A DNA stretch of 64,000 nt from Photobacterium sp. CCB-ST2H9. GTDB lineage: Bacteria > Pseudomonadota > Gammaproteobacteria > Enterobacterales > Vibrionaceae. The stretch is from positions 1,364,001 to 1,428,000 of the forward strand of contig NZ_CP100425.1 of the NCBI RefSeq assembly GCF_023151555.2. Direction: 5' to 3'. Shown one piece after another: positions 51,609-60,139 of the stretch (the first letter of the stretch is position 1; every line of letters starts with the position of its first letter). Both the position numbers and the translations under genes were made by a program. The notes below the pieces were generated by a model. That model had not been told where the DNA came from. It did no database searches and was given only the letters and a program-made list of their open reading frames with translations.

Positions 51609-54494
51609 ATGAGTAATGTGTTTGATTTAGACGATGTCAAGCATGCGTCCAATGTTCCTGTTGTTCATGACATTTATGACCTGACCCCGGATGAGCTGCT
51701 GCTCAGTCAGGAGCATTATGAGTCTGAAGTGCGTTCGTACCCACGTCGCCTGCCACTTGCAATTAAAAAGGCAACAGGTCTATTGGTTGAAGACAGCCGA
51801 GGTCAGGTCTATCTGGACTGCCTGGCCGGTGCAGGTACGCTGGTTCTGGGTTATAACCACCCTGAGATTAACCAGGCAATTATTGATCAGTTGAATGCGG
51901 GGATTCCGTATCAGACGCTGGATATCACAACACCAGTGAAAGACAAGTTCATCAAAGAAGTGATGAACTTCCTGCCGGATGAGTTCGCAGCCAATGCGCG
52001 GATTCAGTTCTGTGGCCCTTCTGGTGCTGATGCCGTTGAAGCCGCGATTAAGCTGGCTAAACAAACCACAGGCCGTAACGTGATGATGGCTTTCCATGGT
52101 GCATACCACGGAATGACCAACGGCACGATGGCGATGATGGGTAACCTGAACACCAAAGCTCGCCGTCAGGGTCTGATGGCAGACGTTCACTTTGCACCAT
52201 TCCCTTACAGCCTGCGCTGTCCGTTTGGTATGGGTGGCGATGAAGGTGCCAAACAAACTCTGCGCTATCTGGAGCGTATGCTGCATGACGACGAAAGCGG
52301 CGTGCAGAAACCAGCGGCCATTATTGTTGAGCCGGTCCAGGGCGAAGGTGGTGTGATTCCTGCGCCAGCATTCTGGCTGCGCGAACTGCGCCGAATCACT
52401 AAAGAACATGGCATTTTACTGATTTTCGATGAAATTCAGTGTGGTATCGGTAAAACCGGTTACAATTTTGCCTTTGAAGAGTCTGGTATTACACCGGATA
52501 TCCTGTGCTTGTCTAAAGCAGTCGGTGGCGGTCTGCCAATGTCTCTGCTGATTTTCGATAAGTCTGTAGATACCTGGCGTCCGGGTGAGCATACCGGTAC
52601 TTTCCGTGGTAACCAGCTGGCGATGGCGACAGGTGCCAAAGCTCTGGAAATTATTCAGCGTGACAACCTGGTTGAGCACGCACGCGTTGCCGGTCAGTAC
52701 CTGCGTGAAGGTCTTGAGCGCATTGCGTCTTACGTTGATTGCATCGGCGAAGTTCGTGGTAAAGGTTTGATGCTGGGTCTTGAGATTGTCAAGGCAGGCA
52801 AGAAAAACAAATTCGGCGAGCCGGAAGCAGATCCGCAACTGACGCTGCAAATTCAGCGTGCTGCGCTGGAGCGCGGTCTGATCATTGAGAAAGGCGGCCG
52901 TCAGGGTTCTGTACTGCGTTTCCTGCCACCATTGATCATTACTTTTGAGCAAATTGACTTCGCACTGGATGCACTGAGCAAAGCGATCATCGCGACTGCA
53001 GGTCCTGCGAAAGTGGTTGAAACCTCTGCAGCCAGCGACGCTGACAAGTGGCGTTCATTCTTTATCCACACCGGCGAAGGTGGTGCGGATCAGTTTGAAG
53101 CGGCTCTGAACCAGACAACGAAAGTGCTGAAGCAAGTCTTCGAAAGCACAACAGCACCATACTCAGGTATGGAGCCACAGGTTCTGAAAAGCCTGATTAA
53201 CAATATTGAACTGACAGATCAGCAACTGCCTCTTGAAGCGGTGATTGATCAGGCGGGTGAGCTGATTGCCAAGAACTCAATCATGGTTCAGCACCCGAAC
53301 TGCATTGCGCACCTGCACACGCCACCACTGGTTCCTGCGGTTGCAGCAGAAGCCTTTATCGCGGCGCTGAATCAGTCGATGGATTCATGGGATCAGTCGA
53401 CGGCGGCAACTTTCGTTGAACAGAAAGTCGTCGACTGGCTGTGCGGCGTATACGGTTACAGCAAAGATGCGGATGGTGTTTTCACCAGCGGCGGGACACA
53501 AAGTAACCTGATGGGCCTGTTGCTGGCACGTGACTGGTTTGCAGATAATCAGTCGGGTCACAACATCCAGAAGCAAGGTCTGCCTGAGTATGCCGGTAAG
53601 ATGCGTATTCTGTGCTCGAAGAAATCTCACTTCACCGTACAGAAGTCAGCGTCTCTGATGGGACTGGGTGAGCATGCGGTGGAAACCGTAGACACGCATC
53701 CGGACGGCACCATCAAACTGGCTTCACTGGTGACACGTATTGATGAACTGAAACGTGACGGCCTGATGCCATTCGCGGTTGTGGGTACTGCTGGTACCAC
53801 AGACCACGGTGCGATTGATGATCTGGACGGTCTGGCAGATATCGCGGCGCAGCACAGCATGTGGCTGCATGTTGACGGAGCTTACGGCGGTGCGCTGATT
53901 CTGAGCCGTCACAAAACGCGCCTGCACGGCATTGAGCGTGCGGATTCGATCAGTGTGGACTTCCACAAACTGTTCTATCAGCCAATCAGCTGTGGCGCAG
54001 TGATCATCAAAGACAAGAGTAACTTCAAGTATCTGCTGCACCATGCGGATTACCTGAACCGCGAAGACGATGTAGTACCAAACCTGGTCGACAAGTCGAT
54101 TGCAACCACGAAGCGTTTTGATGCTTTGAAAGTGCTGATGACTATGCAAGCTGTGGGTACACAGGCACTGGGTGCAATGTATGATCACCTGCTGGGACAG
54201 ACGCAACAGGTTGCCGATCTGGTGAACCAGTCTGAAGAGTTCGAGCTGCTGGCTGATCCTGCGCTGTCGACGGTTCTGTTCCGCTATGCTGGCGCGAAAG
54301 ATGCGGATCTGGACCAGTTGAACAAAAAACTGCGTTTTGAGGCACTGGTGAAAGGTGTTGCAGTCTTGGGTGAAACGGTTGTTGATGGCAAAATCGCACT
54401 CAAATTAACGATTCTCAATCCATGCCTGACCATGGCGGACTTTGAGAATCTGCTGAATGACGTTAACCAGCTTGCTTGTTCACTGGTTGACTGA
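51609..54494 (+). CDS. diaminobutyrate aminotransferase / decarboxylase fusion
   Basis: A 961-residue bifunctional PLP enzyme. The first ~460 residues are an L-2,4-diaminobutyrate:2-oxoglutarate aminotransferase (class III), with LDCLAGAGTLVLGYNHPEIN, FCGPSGADAVEAAIKLAKQT, IFDEIQCGIGKTG and the PLP lysine in LSKAVGGGLPMSL. The remaining ~500 are a group II decarboxylase with TSGGTQSNLMGLLLARDW, WLHVDGAYGGAL and the PLP lysine in SVDFHKLFYQP. The pair converts aspartate semialdehyde to diaminobutyrate and then to 1,3-diaminopropane, the precursor of norspermidine. The same fusion heads the V. cholerae norspermidine operon. The ribosome-binding site is weak. Confidence 0.95.
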   Translation: MSNVFDLDDVKHASNVPVVHDIYDLTPDELLLSQEHYESEVRSYPRRLPLAIKKATGLLVEDSRGQVYLDCLAGAGTLVLGYNHPEINQAIIDQLNAGIPYQTLDITTPVKDKFIKEVMNFLPDEFAANARIQFCGPSGADAVEAAIKLAKQTTGRNVMMAFHGAYHGMTNGTMAMMGNLNTKARRQGLMADVHFAPFPYSLRCPFGMGGDEGAKQTLRYLERMLHDDESGVQKPAAIIVEPVQGEGGVIPAPAFWLRELRRITKEHGILLIFDEIQCGIGKTGYNFAFEESGITPDILCLSKAVGGGLPMSLLIFDKSVDTWRPGEHTGTFRGNQLAMATGAKALEIIQRDNLVEHARVAGQYLREGLERIASYVDCIGEVRGKGLMLGLEIVKAGKKNKFGEPEADPQLTLQIQRAALERGLIIEKGGRQGSVLRFLPPLIITFEQIDFALDALSKAIIATAGPAKVVETSAASDADKWRSFFIHTGEGGADQFEAALNQTTKVLKQVFESTTAPYSGMEPQVLKSLINNIELTDQQLPLEAVIDQAGELIAKNSIMVQHPNCIAHLHTPPLVPAVAAEAFIAALNQSMDSWDQSTAATFVEQKVVDWLCGVYGYSKDADGVFTSGGTQSNLMGLLLARDWFADNQSGHNIQKQGLPEYAGKMRILCSKKSHFTVQKSASLMGLGEHAVETVDTHPDGTIKLASLVTRIDELKRDGLMPFAVVGTAGTTDHGAIDDLDGLADIAAQHSMWLHVDGAYGGALILSRHKTRLHGIERADSISVDFHKLFYQPISCGAVIIKDKSNFKYLLHHADYLNREDDVVPNLVDKSIATTKRFDALKVLMTMQAVGTQALGAMYDHLLGQTQQVADLVNQSEEFELLADPALSTVLFRYAGAKDADLDQLNKKLRFEALVKGVAVLGETVVDGKIALKLTILNPCLTMADFENLLNDVNQLACSLVD

Positions 54495-54563
54495 TCTACG
54501 TGGCTTGCCTCAGTGGGGCTGGGGCAAGCCAATGATTTATCTGAAGAAGACGGAATTATTGAA

Positions 54564-55808
54564 ATGGCAATTTTACAAATCGGTGCTGGGGGTGTTGGCT
54601 GGGTTATTGCCCATAAAGCTGCTCAAAACAATGATGTGTTAGGTGATATTACTATCGCTTCGCGTACTGTGAACAAGTGCGAACAGATCATTGAATCCAT
54701 CAAGGGTCGCAACAACATGAAAGATTCAAGCAAGAAGCTTGAAGCGCGTGCTGTGGATGCGGACGATGTCGATGCCCTTGTGGCACTGATCAAAGAGGTT
54801 CAGCCCGATCTGGTGATTAACGCTGGTCCTCCTTGGGTGAACGTTGCAATCATGGAAGCCTGTTATCAGGCCAAAGTGTCATATCTTGATACCTCAGTTG
54901 CGGTAGACCTGTGCAGCGAAGGCCAGCAGGTGCCGGAAGCCTATGACCCTCAGTGGGCTTTCCGCGAGAAATTCAAAGAAGCAGGTATCACAGGTATTCT
55001 GGGCGCCGGTTTTGATCCGGGTGTTGTCAGCGTTTTTGCTGCGTATGCAGTGAAGCATCTGTTCGATGAGATTGATTCTATCGATGTCATGGATGTCAAT
55101 GCGGGTGACCACGGTAAGAAATTTGCGACCAACTTCGATCCTGAAACCAATATGCTGGAAATTCAGGGCGACTCCTTTTACTGGGAAGAAGGTGAGTGGA
55201 AACAAGTGCCATGCCACACCCGGATGATGGAATTCGATTTCCCGCTGGTGGGCAGCCACAAAGTTTACTCCATGGCACACGATGAAGTGCGTTCCATGAA
55301 AGAGTTTATCCCGGCGAAACGCATTGAATTCTGGATGGGCTTTGGTGACCGTTACCTGAACTACTTTAACTGTATGCGCGACATCGGTCTGCTGAGTCCG
55401 GATCCGGTGACGCTGGGTGACGGTACTGTCGTTGAGCCATTGAAAGTGCTGAAAGCACTGCTGCCGGATCCAACGACGCTGGCACCGGGCTACACAGGTA
55501 AAACCTGTATCGGTACCTGGGTTCAGGGCACGAAATCCGGTGAACCACGCAGCGTGTTCATCTATAACAACGCTGATCACGAAGTGGCTTACAAAGATGT
55601 TGAGCATCAGGCAATTGCTTACACCACGGGTGTACCTGCAATTACAGCTGCGCTGCAGTATTTCCGCGGACAGTGGGCGGATGCGGGCGTCTTCAACATG
55701 GAGCAGCTGAATCCGGACCCATTCCTGGAAACGATGCCTGAAATCGGTCTGGACTGGCATGTTCAGGAACTTGATCCTCGTCAGCCACAAATCAACATCC
55801 TGAAATAA
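54564..55808 (+). CDS. carboxynorspermidine synthase (dehydrogenase)
   Basis: A 414-residue NADPH-dependent enzyme of the saccharopine dehydrogenase family. It condenses 1,3-diaminopropane with aspartate semialdehyde and reduces the product to carboxynorspermidine. The N-terminal Rossmann motif is AILQIGAGGVGWVIAHKAA; LVINAGPPWVNVAIMEACYQ and GAGFDPGVVSVFAAYA are typical. I take the ATG at 54564 because the family starts MAILQIG; the frame opens earlier, at 54513. It follows the fusion gene by 69 bp and precedes nspC by 80 bp. Confidence 0.94.
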   Translation: MAILQIGAGGVGWVIAHKAAQNNDVLGDITIASRTVNKCEQIIESIKGRNNMKDSSKKLEARAVDADDVDALVALIKEVQPDLVINAGPPWVNVAIMEACYQAKVSYLDTSVAVDLCSEGQQVPEAYDPQWAFREKFKEAGITGILGAGFDPGVVSVFAAYAVKHLFDEIDSIDVMDVNAGDHGKKFATNFDPETNMLEIQGDSFYWEEGEWKQVPCHTRMMEFDFPLVGSHKVYSMAHDEVRSMKEFIPAKRIEFWMGFGDRYLNYFNCMRDIGLLSPDPVTLGDGTVVEPLKVLKALLPDPTTLAPGYTGKTCIGTWVQGTKSGEPRSVFIYNNADHEVAYKDVEHQAIAYTTGVPAITAALQYFRGQWADAGVFNMEQLNPDPFLETMPEIGLDWHVQELDPRQPQINILK

Positions 55809-55888
55809 TCACGGTTGTGAATTTCATTTGATGAGTATTAAGCCGGTGTCGGAAACGACATCGGCTTCTTTAAATAGAAGTGAAGATT

Positions 55889-57022
55889 ATGCAGCATCCG
55901 GAATTGAAAACACCGTATTTCATGATTGATGAGACCAAACTGATCCGCAATCTTGAAATCGCAAAAAAACTGAAAGAACTGTCTGGCGCTAAGCTGGTGC
56001 TGGCTCTGAAATGTTTCTCCACCTGGGGCGTGTTTGACATCATCAAGCCGTACCTGGACGGCACGACCAGCAGCGGTCCGTTTGAAGTGAGGCTGGGTTA
56101 CGACACCTTCGGTGGTGAAACGCATGCGTACAGCGTGGGTTACAGCGAAGATGACGTGAAAGAAGTGGCGGATATCTGCGACAAAATGATCTTTAACTCG
56201 CAGAATCAACTGGCTGCCTACCGCCATCTGGTGGAAGGTAAAGCTGAGCTGGGTCTGCGTCTGAACCCGGGTGTGAGCTATGCAGGCCAGGATCTGGCGG
56301 ATCCGGCTCGTCAGTTCTCACGTCTTGGTGTTCAGTTTGATCACATTAACCCTGACGTATTCAGTAACCTTGATGGCGTGATGTTCCACATGAACTGTGA
56401 GAACAAAGATGTTGACGCCTTCATCCGTCTGCTGGATGCAATTTCTGAGCAGTTTGGTCCTTACCTGGATCAACTGAAATGGGTGAGTCTGGGCGGTGGC
56501 GTATTCTTCACCTGGCCGGGCTACGATGTCGAGAAACTGGCGGCTGCCCTGAAAGCGTTTTCTGAGAAACATGACGTTCAGCTGTATCTGGAGCCGGGCG
56601 AAGCCATCATCACACAAACCACCGATCTGGTCGTGACTGTGGTCGATATCGTTGAAAATGAGCTGAAAACTGCGATTGTCGACAGTGCGACTGAAGCACA
56701 CCGTCTGGATACGCTGATTTATAATGAGCCGGCAACTATCCGCGGCGCCAGCGAGCAGGGTGATCACCGTTATGTGATTGGCAGCTGTTCATGCCTGGCC
56801 GGTGATCAGTTCTGTGTGACTCAGTTTGATCAGCCGCTGGAAATTGGCCAGCGTCTGCACATCATGGACAGCGCCGGGTACACCATGGTGAAACTGAACT
56901 GGTTCAATGGCCTGAAAATGCCGTCGATTTATTGCCAGCGTGCCAATGGCGAGGTTCAGAAGCTGAATGAATTCGGTTACGAAGACTTCAAACGTTCACT
57001 GTCTCAGTGGTCAGTCGCGTAA
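55889..57022 (+). CDS. nspC: carboxynorspermidine decarboxylase
   Basis: A 377-residue fold-III PLP decarboxylase that makes norspermidine from carboxynorspermidine (and spermidine from carboxyspermidine). The PLP lysine is in [16 protein letters not shown], the glycine-rich phosphate loop in [26 protein letters not shown] precedes the substrate site, and the second-subunit cysteine is in [11 protein letters not shown]. Length equals V. cholerae NspC. The ATG at 55889 is preferred to a GTG at 55880. In Vibrio, norspermidine from this enzyme promotes biofilm formation; here the window also encodes several c-di-GMP enzymes. Confidence 0.96.
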   Translation: MQHPELKTPYFMIDETKLIRNLEIAKKLKELSGAKLVLALKCFSTWGVFDIIKPYLDGTTSSGPFEVRLGYDTFGGETHAYSVGYSEDDVKEVADICDKMIFNSQNQLAAYRHLVEGKAELGLRLNPGVSYAGQDLADPARQFSRLGVQFDHINPDVFSNLDGVMFHMNCENKDVDAFIRLLDAISEQFGPYLDQLKWVSLGGGVFFTWPGYDVEKLAAALKAFSEKHDVQLYLEPGEAIITQTTDLVVTVVDIVENELKTAIVDSATEAHRLDTLIYNEPATIRGASEQGDHRYVIGSCSCLAGDQFCVTQFDQPLEIGQRLHIMDSAGYTMVKLNWFNGLKMPSIYCQRANGEVQKLNEFGYEDFKRSLSQWSVA

Positions 57023-57154
57023 TTTCCGACAGATATAAATTTTGGGCTGGTCGATGACCGGCCCTTATTTTATCTACTTCAAATCAAGTTTGGTGCACAT
57101 TTTGACTGGTTGAATGAAAATTTAATCAACTGAAATAAAAATGACAATTTTTGT

Positions 57155-57182
57155 TTGACTCAAATCTGAAAATCAGTAAATT
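57155..57182 (+). promoter_or_regulatory. promoter of the tRNA-Cys gene
   Basis: TTGACT (57155-57160) and TAAATT (57177-57182) with a 16-bp spacer lie 40 bp upstream of the tRNA. Confidence 0.5.
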
Positions 57183-57221
57183 AGCACCCGTACCGCAGCA
57201 CATGAAGCGGTCTCACAGAAT

Positions 57222-57295
57222 GGCGCGTTGGCAGAGTGGCTATGCAGCGGATTGCAAATCCGTGGACCTCGGTTCGACTCCGGGACGCGCCTCCA
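57222..57295 (+). tRNA. tRNA-Cys (GCA)
   Basis: A 74-nt gene with the acceptor stem GGCGCGT/ACGCGCC, discriminator U, encoded CCA, and anticodon GCA in the loop ATTGCAAAT. The T-arm GGTTCGACTCC is normal. It stands alone; in many gammaproteobacteria tRNA-Gly and tRNA-Leu flank it behind pgsA. Confidence 0.97.
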
Positions 57296-57340
57296 TATTT
57301 CACCAGAGTGATGCGTTCGCTTTGGTTCTGCGAGTCAGAC

Positions 57341-57371
57341 AAAAAGCCAGCTTTTAAAGCTGGCTTTTTTT
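57341..57371. terminator. terminator after tRNA-Cys, shared with the DsbA-like gene
   Basis: A near-perfect long stem (AGCCAGCTTT with AAAGCTGGCT) with five A before and seven T after, bidirectional between the tRNA and the convergent DsbA-like gene. Confidence 0.9.
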
Positions 57372-57380
57372 GATCCTGAC

Positions 57381-58010
57381 TTACCGTGAAAGCTGATTCC
57401 AAAACGTCTCCCAGGCTTTCAGATTGCCAAAGTAAGACTGTACCGGAACACTGATCCATTGGCCGTCAATTTCAACCGTCATCGACGGATAGCCGCGCAA
57501 ATGCTGTTTCATCATCAGGCTGGTGGTGCTGGCAATTTCTGGTTGTACATCTGTCTGAGCAAATATCTCGTTCCAGGTGTCCGCAGGGATCCCCATGTCA
57601 GCAGCCAGAGAATTTAATGCTTCAACGCTGTGTACAGTTTTTCCCTGCTGGTAATGGGCCAGCTGAATACGTTTGAGCATCTCTGTGGCGGAGTATCCGC
57701 TCTGTGCAGCCGCAAGAATGGCACGAATAGGCAGCATGGAATCAAGCACGACGCTGTCAGCATCACGCATCTTCGCCTGATAGGCTGCGCCAAATTCAAC
57801 TCCGCTCATCGAATGAATTTTCTGATCACTTTCCAGAAAATGCTGGCGGGTTTCCGGACTCAGCTCCCGGCTGTCGAAGAGGCCGCCGGGGTGCAGGTTC
57901 AGCTGAATGTCATCACGCTGTACCAGATGGTCAATCAGGGGGCTGGCGCCGAAGCACCAACCGCAGAGAGGATCGAAAAAGTAATGAACTTTGGTCATTG
58001 CGCTTACCAT
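57381..58010 (-). CDS. DsbA-family thioredoxin-fold protein
   Basis: A 209-residue thioredoxin-fold protein with active-site motif CGWC in HYFFDPLCGWCFGASPLI and cis-proline region in LRGYPSMTVEIDG. It lacks a signal peptide and is probably cytoplasmic, like FrnE- or HCCA-isomerase-like members. It may act as a thiol oxidoreductase. The ATG at 58010 has GGAG upstream, inside the 3' end of the MBL-fold gene, so the two overlap by seven bases and are translationally coupled; a second ATG at 57998 is possible. Confidence 0.86.
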   Translation of the reverse strand: MVSAMTKVHYFFDPLCGWCFGASPLIDHLVQRDDIQLNLHPGGLFDSRELSPETRQHFLESDQKIHSMSGVEFGAAYQAKMRDADSVVLDSMLPIRAILAAAQSGYSATEMLKRIQLAHYQQGKTVHSVEALNSLAADMGIPADTWNEIFAQTDVQPEIASTTSLMMKQHLRGYPSMTVEIDGQWISVPVQSYFGNLKAWETFWNQLSR

Positions 58011-58870
58011 TTCATTTCTCCCATGTGAACCTGAGCACCGATACTCAGCGCCATCGGCAGACCGGCATCCGGATAACGTTTTTCCATTTTGCTGATCACC
58101 TGCTGACTGTTGTCACTGGCTTTCACAGTTTGCTGGAATGCCTTGAGGTAATTCAGGGAAAACTGGATGTTTTCAGCGGTCATCGGCGTACCGGCTTTCA
58201 TATGACCCGGAATGACCGTCTGAGGCTTCAGAGCCTTCATGGATTCCAGCTGTTGTGTCCAGGCGGATTGCTCAGCCTGAGATTGAGCGTCTGCCATCCA
58301 CAGGTGAACATTGCCATATACCGCAACATTTCCGAGTACTGTTTTACTGGACGGGATCCACAGATAAGGACGGTGTGCCAGTGCACCGGATGTGTCATGA
58401 ATTTCAACGGTTTCCCCATCAACAGTCAGCGTGGTTTTCTCATAAGCCTCAGGCAGCAGGGTTTTAACCGGTGCGTTCTCACCCATTTTTGGTGTCCAGA
58501 ATGCCAGTTTGCCTGCCATTTTCTCTTTGATGACTTCACGGACTGCAGGTGTGGTGATCAGACGCGCTTCAGGAAACTGAGCTTTCAGAACCTGAGCACC
58601 AAAGTAGTAATCCGGGTCAGCCTGGCTGATGAAAATGGTTTTCAGCGTTTTACCGCTGTCCAGTACCATCGCAGCAATTCGCATGGCATCGGCACGGGTA
58701 AAACCCGTATCAACCAGCAGGGCATCATGCTCACCGTAAACCAGCGTGGCATTCACATGGAAGCTGTTGCCGTCGGCATTGTAAACCTGAGTCGATAGTG
58801 GTGCGGCTTCAGCCAGAGTTGCAGTTGAAAGGGCTACGAGAGATGCTGCCATTAAAAAAGTCTTTTTCAT
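58004..58870 (-). CDS. secreted MBL-fold protein with a substituted metal motif
   Basis: A 288-residue metallo-beta-lactamase-fold protein with a signal peptide (residues 1-22, ending AEA). The fold is clear from ALLVDTGFTRADAMRI, and PGHMKAG carries one conserved histidine. However, the usual HxHxDH reads Q83-A-D85-P-D87-Y88, so three of the four expected ligand positions differ. The active site is therefore altered or the protein binds metal otherwise. It is first in a two-gene unit with a DsbA-like protein and divergent from a LysR gene. Confidence 0.85.
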   Translation of the reverse strand: MKKTFLMAASLVALSTATLAEAAPLSTQVYNADGNSFHVNATLVYGEHDALLVDTGFTRADAMRIAAMVLDSGKTLKTIFISQADPDYYFGAQVLKAQFPEARLITTPAVREVIKEKMAGKLAFWTPKMGENAPVKTLLPEAYEKTTLTVDGETVEIHDTSGALAHRPYLWIPSSKTVLGNVAVYGNVHLWMADAQSQAEQSAWTQQLESMKALKPQTVIPGHMKAGTPMTAENIQFSLNYLKAFQQTVKASDNSQQVISKMEKRYPDAGLPMALSIGAQVHMGEMKW

Positions 58871-58924
58871 TGTTTGCTCCAGATAATGTCATTGGGAATG
58901 GCAAGCATCATAGCGATCTCATTC

Positions 58925-58944
58925 GATTGGATATAGAATCAATC
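58925..58944. promoter_or_regulatory. possible LysR operator in the MBL/LysR gap
   Basis: GATTG-N10-CAATC is an inverted repeat in the 108-bp divergent region, compatible with a LysR site. Only symmetry supports it. Confidence 0.3.
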
Positions 58945-58978
58945 TTCAACAACATTGTTTCTTAAATCGGACAAATAA

Positions 58979-59866
58979 ATGGACAGACTGACCGCAGCAA
59001 AAGTGTTTATTGATGTCGCGACCACAGAAAGCTTTACTGCAACGGCAGAACGGCTGGAGATGTCCCGTTCGATGGTGACCCGTTATATCGCCACGATGGA
59101 GGCATGGATGAAAACCCGGTTGTTGCAGCGCACGACACGTAAAGTGGCGCTGACCACAGCCGGACAGCTTTGTCTGAAAGAAATGAAGCACTGGGTTGAG
59201 CAGGCCGAGCAGATCGCCGTGACGCTTCAGCCCACTGACAGTCTTTCGGGGCATATCCGGCTGACAACCAGTATGTCCTTTGGCCATGCGCAAATGGCAA
59301 CAGCGCTACAGGCATTTTTGGTGAAACATCCTGAGGTTTCTGTCGAAGTCGATGTCCGGGATCAGACAACAGACTTAATTGCAGAACGCTTTGATCTGGC
59401 AATCCGGATTGCGATGGCACCGGATCCTTCTTTAATTGGTAAACCCATTGCACGGTGTGACTCCGTGCTGGTCGCTTCGCCGGAATATCTGGCCAGTGCT
59501 CCGGCAATCCTTTCGCCCGGTGATCTGTCACAGCAGCAATGTCTTGGCAATCGTAGTTTCGAGCAGCATGTCTGGCATTTAACAAAAGACGGGATGACTG
59601 AGTCTGTTGAGGTACAGTGCCGGTTTGTGTCAAACGAAGCGACGGTGCTGAAATCAGCCGCGCTTGCAGGTGCTGGAGTAAGTATGCAGCCAGCCTACCT
59701 GGTCGTCGATGAGCTCGCAGAGGGGCGTCTGAACGTGGTGCTGAGTGATTGGGCGCCTAAGTCCATGTCGATTTATGCTTTGTATCCATCGAGAGAATAT
59801 TTGCTCCCTGCAGTCAGGGGACTGATTGACCATCTGGCGCAGTTTTTTGAAGGGATCAAGTGGTGA
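58979..59866 (+). CDS. LysR-family transcriptional regulator
   Basis: A 295-residue LysR regulator with helix-turn-helix MDRLTAAKVFIDVATTESFT and SRSMVTRYIATMEAWMKTRL, followed by an effector domain like the CrgA/QseA group (HIRLTTSMSFGHAQM, FDLAIRIAMAPDPSLIGKPI). It is divergent from the MBL-fold/DsbA-like unit and probably regulates it. The effector is unknown. Confidence 0.9.
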   Translation: MDRLTAAKVFIDVATTESFTATAERLEMSRSMVTRYIATMEAWMKTRLLQRTTRKVALTTAGQLCLKEMKHWVEQAEQIAVTLQPTDSLSGHIRLTTSMSFGHAQMATALQAFLVKHPEVSVEVDVRDQTTDLIAERFDLAIRIAMAPDPSLIGKPIARCDSVLVASPEYLASAPAILSPGDLSQQQCLGNRSFEQHVWHLTKDGMTESVEVQCRFVSNEATVLKSAALAGAGVSMQPAYLVVDELAEGRLNVVLSDWAPKSMSIYALYPSREYLLPAVRGLIDHLAQFFEGIKW

Positions 59867-60139
59867 ACAGAGGCTCTTTCCTGAAGGTGATGTAAATAAA
59901 ATTGAACAAAATCAGAGACACAGACGCTGAGTTCTGATGATTGATGAGAAAGTATAAGTCATATGTTCCATAAAATTTTGTGTCAATAGCTTCATACGTT
60001 AGCTTATGAGGAAAAACCAATTTTTATCACTGTTTTGATTGCTAAAGCACATATTCGCTTTGTTGATATGTTTATTGGATATCGCCATGTGGTATATTAT
60101 GCGCTCACTTTTTCATCGGGTCAGTGAGCTGGGTACGGC

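Noticed and set aside
54894..55790. Minus-strand ORF of 298 codons under carboxynorspermidine synthase
   Set aside because: Antisense shadow of a well-recognised enzyme.
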